DNA of 64,000 nt from Ruegeria arenilitoris (lineage in GTDB: Bacteria > Pseudomonadota > Alphaproteobacteria > Rhodobacterales > Rhodobacteraceae). A program made the position numbers and the translations under genes. Below the pieces are notes generated by a model. The model did no database searches. It was not told where the DNA came from and saw only the letters and a program-made list of their open reading frames with translations. The first letter of the stretch is position 1. Every line of letters starts with the position of its first letter. The stretch lies in NCBI RefSeq assembly GCF_013030985.1, contig NZ_WPYP01000006.1, positions 233,941 to 297,940 of the forward strand. Direction: 5' to 3'. This document shows positions 62,135-64,000 of the stretch, one piece after another.

Positions 62135-63460
62135 TCAGGATCTGAAATTTGCAATTCTTAGGCTCTTTCGCAGCTTTCCCGTGATCTCGTCTCCATCCGA
62201 AAACACGGCTCTGACATCGCTGAAACGGACGCCGAAAACACCTGACACCGCTCCCAATCGAGCGCGGATCAGATACCAAAGCGCTCCGTTCATGACCCAA
62301 CAAATCACTGCAAACACAAGCCCGGCTGTAAAGGCTGATTTGGTGAATATCAGGCAAATCAACAAACCCGCGGTGGCAATCATGGTTACAAGGCTGCGTA
62401 CGCGCTCTAGGCCCTGCATGTTCATGATCAATGCAGTCGGGCCAAGCATGGTCCAACTGAGCTGACCGACCAGCAGAACGCAGAGAATTGGAAACGACTG
62501 AAGATATTCGCGCCCAAAACACAGCAACAGCAGCCAGCCCCCAGCTAGCAACAACACGAACCCAATTCCTCCACTGAGCAGCATAAGTATGCTGCTCTTT
62601 GCAATCGCGGCTTGAATTTCTTGATCACTGCGGGCCTGTGCGATTATTGGTGCGATTGCTGTGCGTACCGCATCGGAAAGAAAAACTCCAAGCTGCGAAA
62701 CACGCTCAGCCGCGATAAAGAACGCTGCAGCTTCCAAGCCAGACGTAAGACCAATAACGATCCCACAAGCCCGGTGAAAAATGATTAGCGAGGCTTCGCC
62801 GGGCCATACGGAAAAGGCCATTTTAGCGTGATGGTTTTGCCCGGGCTCTCCCTGAGAACCAAGTCCAAGCCGCGCAATGCAGGCCTGTTCCCACGCTAGG
62901 GAAGTCAACAAACCCACCAAATAGAAGACCAAGACCTCCATTGGAGTGAGTTCAGTAAAGAGAAGCGCACCAATGGTCATTAATAGCGGGACAAACGTCC
63001 GCAGGACGGATTGACCCAAAAGCGCTTGAGACAGCTTTCCACAAGCGCGCAGTACGTCTCGGTTCACAGCCATCAGCGCTGTGGCAACAATCGAGAGGCC
63101 GACCAGGCCGGCTACGCTCACGTCTTGCGTCACAGGCGTATCAACGCGCAAAACAGTCAAAATTACGAAACCGGCAATAACCAACAGTCCACCGGAAACA
63201 ACCACCAATCGAGCTTCTGACAGAAGTTTGCGCACAGCCGATTTCCTACCGGCCTTTTCGTATCGCGATCCGTATCGCAGAACCGTGACATCATATCCAA
63301 GCGCTGCGACAACGCCGCCTGTTATGATCACATTTACAGAAAAAAACACAAAGCCAAAGTCTTCCACGGACAGTGTCCGGGCGCAAACCATGGTGAACAG
63401 CAACCAAAGAACAGTGCCGCAAACACGCAGAAGGGCAGCCGTCAAGGCAGCTTTAAACAT
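62135..63460 (-). CDS. Oligosaccharide flippase, Wzx/MOP-type
   Basis: A 441-residue polytopic protein with about 12-14 predicted helices, typical of Wzx/PST flippases (the polysaccharide-transporter branch of the MOP superfamily). N-terminal: LLRVCGTVLWLLFTMVCARTL then SVEDFGFVFFSVNVI. Later: VLLVGQLSWTMLGPTALIMN. It would flip lipid-linked repeat units to the periplasm before polymerisation. It is the upstream gene of the reverse-strand unit. Confidence 0.8.
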   Translation of the reverse strand: MFKAALTAALLRVCGTVLWLLFTMVCARTLSVEDFGFVFFSVNVIITGGVVAALGYDVTVLRYGSRYEKAGRKSAVRKLLSEARLVVVSGGLLVIAGFVILTVLRVDTPVTQDVSVAGLVGLSIVATALMAVNRDVLRACGKLSQALLGQSVLRTFVPLLMTIGALLFTELTPMEVLVFYLVGLLTSLAWEQACIARLGLGSQGEPGQNHHAKMAFSVWPGEASLIIFHRACGIVIGLTSGLEAAAFFIAAERVSQLGVFLSDAVRTAIAPIIAQARSDQEIQAAIAKSSILMLLSGGIGFVLLLAGGWLLLLCFGREYLQSFPILCVLLVGQLSWTMLGPTALIMNMQGLERVRSLVTMIATAGLLICLIFTKSAFTAGLVFAVICWVMNGALWYLIRARLGAVSGVFGVRFSDVRAVFSDGDEITGKLRKSLRIANFRS

Positions 63461-63782
63461 CTGGCGCTCCCGCTAAAATGACCGCAACTTTTGAAATTCA
63501 GTTTTACTGCGCTCTATAAAAACTTCCACCGGTACTTACCAGACCGATGTTTACCAAATCTCATGAGGGAATAGGATGGTTTTGGCAGTGAAATTATAAC
63601 AAGCCAGAATCATATTAAAAGCAAAGTTATTCAGCGGTTAAACAACTCACGCCTTGTCGCTGACGGTCAAAATTCCTGAGGTCGGCGAGCAGAGCACATC
63701 TGCCATGTTTGTACGCCACTCTACCCAATAAGACAAAACCCAGACTTGCCGTGAACAGTTCCTTCCGCCGGAGGAAAAAATC
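63461..63782. other. Intergenic region upstream of flippase and micro-ORF
   Basis: About 320 bases. It should carry the flippase promoter (reverse strand) and the promoter of the 16-codon frame (forward strand). It is AT-rich in the part near 63.55-63.62 kb. No other feature seen. Confidence 0.45.
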
Positions 63783-63833
63783 ATGTCGTGCAATTGGCAT
63801 CACCATTTGAACCGGTGGCTTTTTCCAGGATGA
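63783..63833 (+). CDS. 16-residue peptide frame with own SD and terminator
   Basis: A strong CGGAGG site (63768-63774 region) is followed, after AAAAAATC, by ATG and the frame MSCNWHHHLNRWLFPG, then TGA. A perfect hairpin with seven T follows four bases later. The unit SD - tiny ORF - terminator is complete. The peptide is rich in His and Trp and has one Cys. It may be a leader peptide, a small stand-alone protein or a small regulatory RNA with a coding part. No forward-strand gene follows, so classic attenuation of a downstream operon is not supported. Confidence 0.5.
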   Translation: MSCNWHHHLNRWLFPG

Positions 63834-63837
63834 GGAA

Positions 63838-63867
63838 CAGCGCGCCAGACCGGCGCGCTGTTTTTTT
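63838..63867 (+). terminator. Rho-independent terminator after the 16-codon frame
   Basis: Perfect 9-bp stem cagcgcgcc / ggcgcgctg (63838-63846 and 63852-63860), 5-base loop, followed by TTTTTTT (63861-63867). It works on the forward strand; the reverse strand has no T-run. Confidence 0.85.
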
Positions 63868-63887
63868 GCCTGCCCTGACGCCTGCGG

Positions 63888-64000
<113 letters not shown>

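Noticed and set aside
63783..63867. His-operon style attenuator with leader peptide
   Set aside because: Three His codons are suggestive, but no biosynthetic gene follows on the forward strand; the next gene is on the reverse strand.

Overview
The window looks like a chromosome segment of a marine Roseobacter-group alphaproteobacterium, close to Ruegeria. The signs are high-GC codon use, Rhodobacterales-style gene sets, a 192-residue DddQ-type DMSP lyase whose metal-site residues fall at the published Ruegeria positions, and a pair of gene-transfer-agent (GTA) head-spike genes. No species is claimed.

1-17.9 kb is mostly core genome: a GNAT acetyltransferase (cut by the window edge), rsmE, divergent ubiA, an OmpA-family envelope protein with a small membrane partner, one orphan gene, moaE-moaD-pgsA, an EamA exporter, uvrC, an SDR, a cation/Ca2+ antiporter with a tiny zinc-ribbon protein and an S49 protease, an ABC-2 exporter pair, a CoA-transferase, and hemE/hemC in divergent orientation.

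17.9-30.8 kb is a catabolic locus arranged around an RpiR regulator. The leftward arm is chained by 4-base ATGA overlaps: an FAD/GcvT demethylase-like protein, a medium-chain dehydrogenase, dddQ, and two enolase-superfamily enzymes, followed by a third enolase-superfamily enzyme and a class III aminotransferase. The rightward arm is rpiR, a Rieske monooxygenase, an Asp/Glu-racemase-like protein, a sulfotransferase-like protein and a carboxymuconolactone-decarboxylase-family protein. The gene set suggests catabolism of quaternary-amine or betaine osmolytes with a DMSP lyase built into the same operon.

30.9-46.6 kb is accessory: a formylglycine-enzyme-like exported protein without the catalytic cysteines, a YbaK deacylase, a SAM-cyclase-STAND-TPR signalling protein, a DUF1963 protein, a Doc/Fic toxin remnant, and a group of unrecognised secreted, lipoprotein and membrane proteins.

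46.7-55.5 kb is an integrated element of about 8.8 kb. It is bounded by 21-base direct repeats that match the 3' end of initiator tRNA-Met, with phased GCTTCCA repeats inside both ends. It encodes a tyrosine integrase, an OLD-type ATPase/TOPRIM protein, an AlpA-like regulator, a Rep_trans-type replication protein preceded by three hairpins, and a three-gene unknown cassette headed by a TIGR04255-like protein. It has no capsid or conjugation genes, so it resembles a phage satellite or small genomic island carrying candidate defence cargo.

56.1-64 kb begins with the GTA head-spike base and spike genes (ghsA/ghsB type). They lie beside surface-polysaccharide genes: a GT4 glycosyltransferase, a polymerase-like protein, a GT2 glycosyltransferase, a sulfotransferase, a flippase and the tyrosine-rich tail of a BY-kinase. 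A 16-codon reading frame with its own ribosome binding site and terminator sits just before the kinase end.
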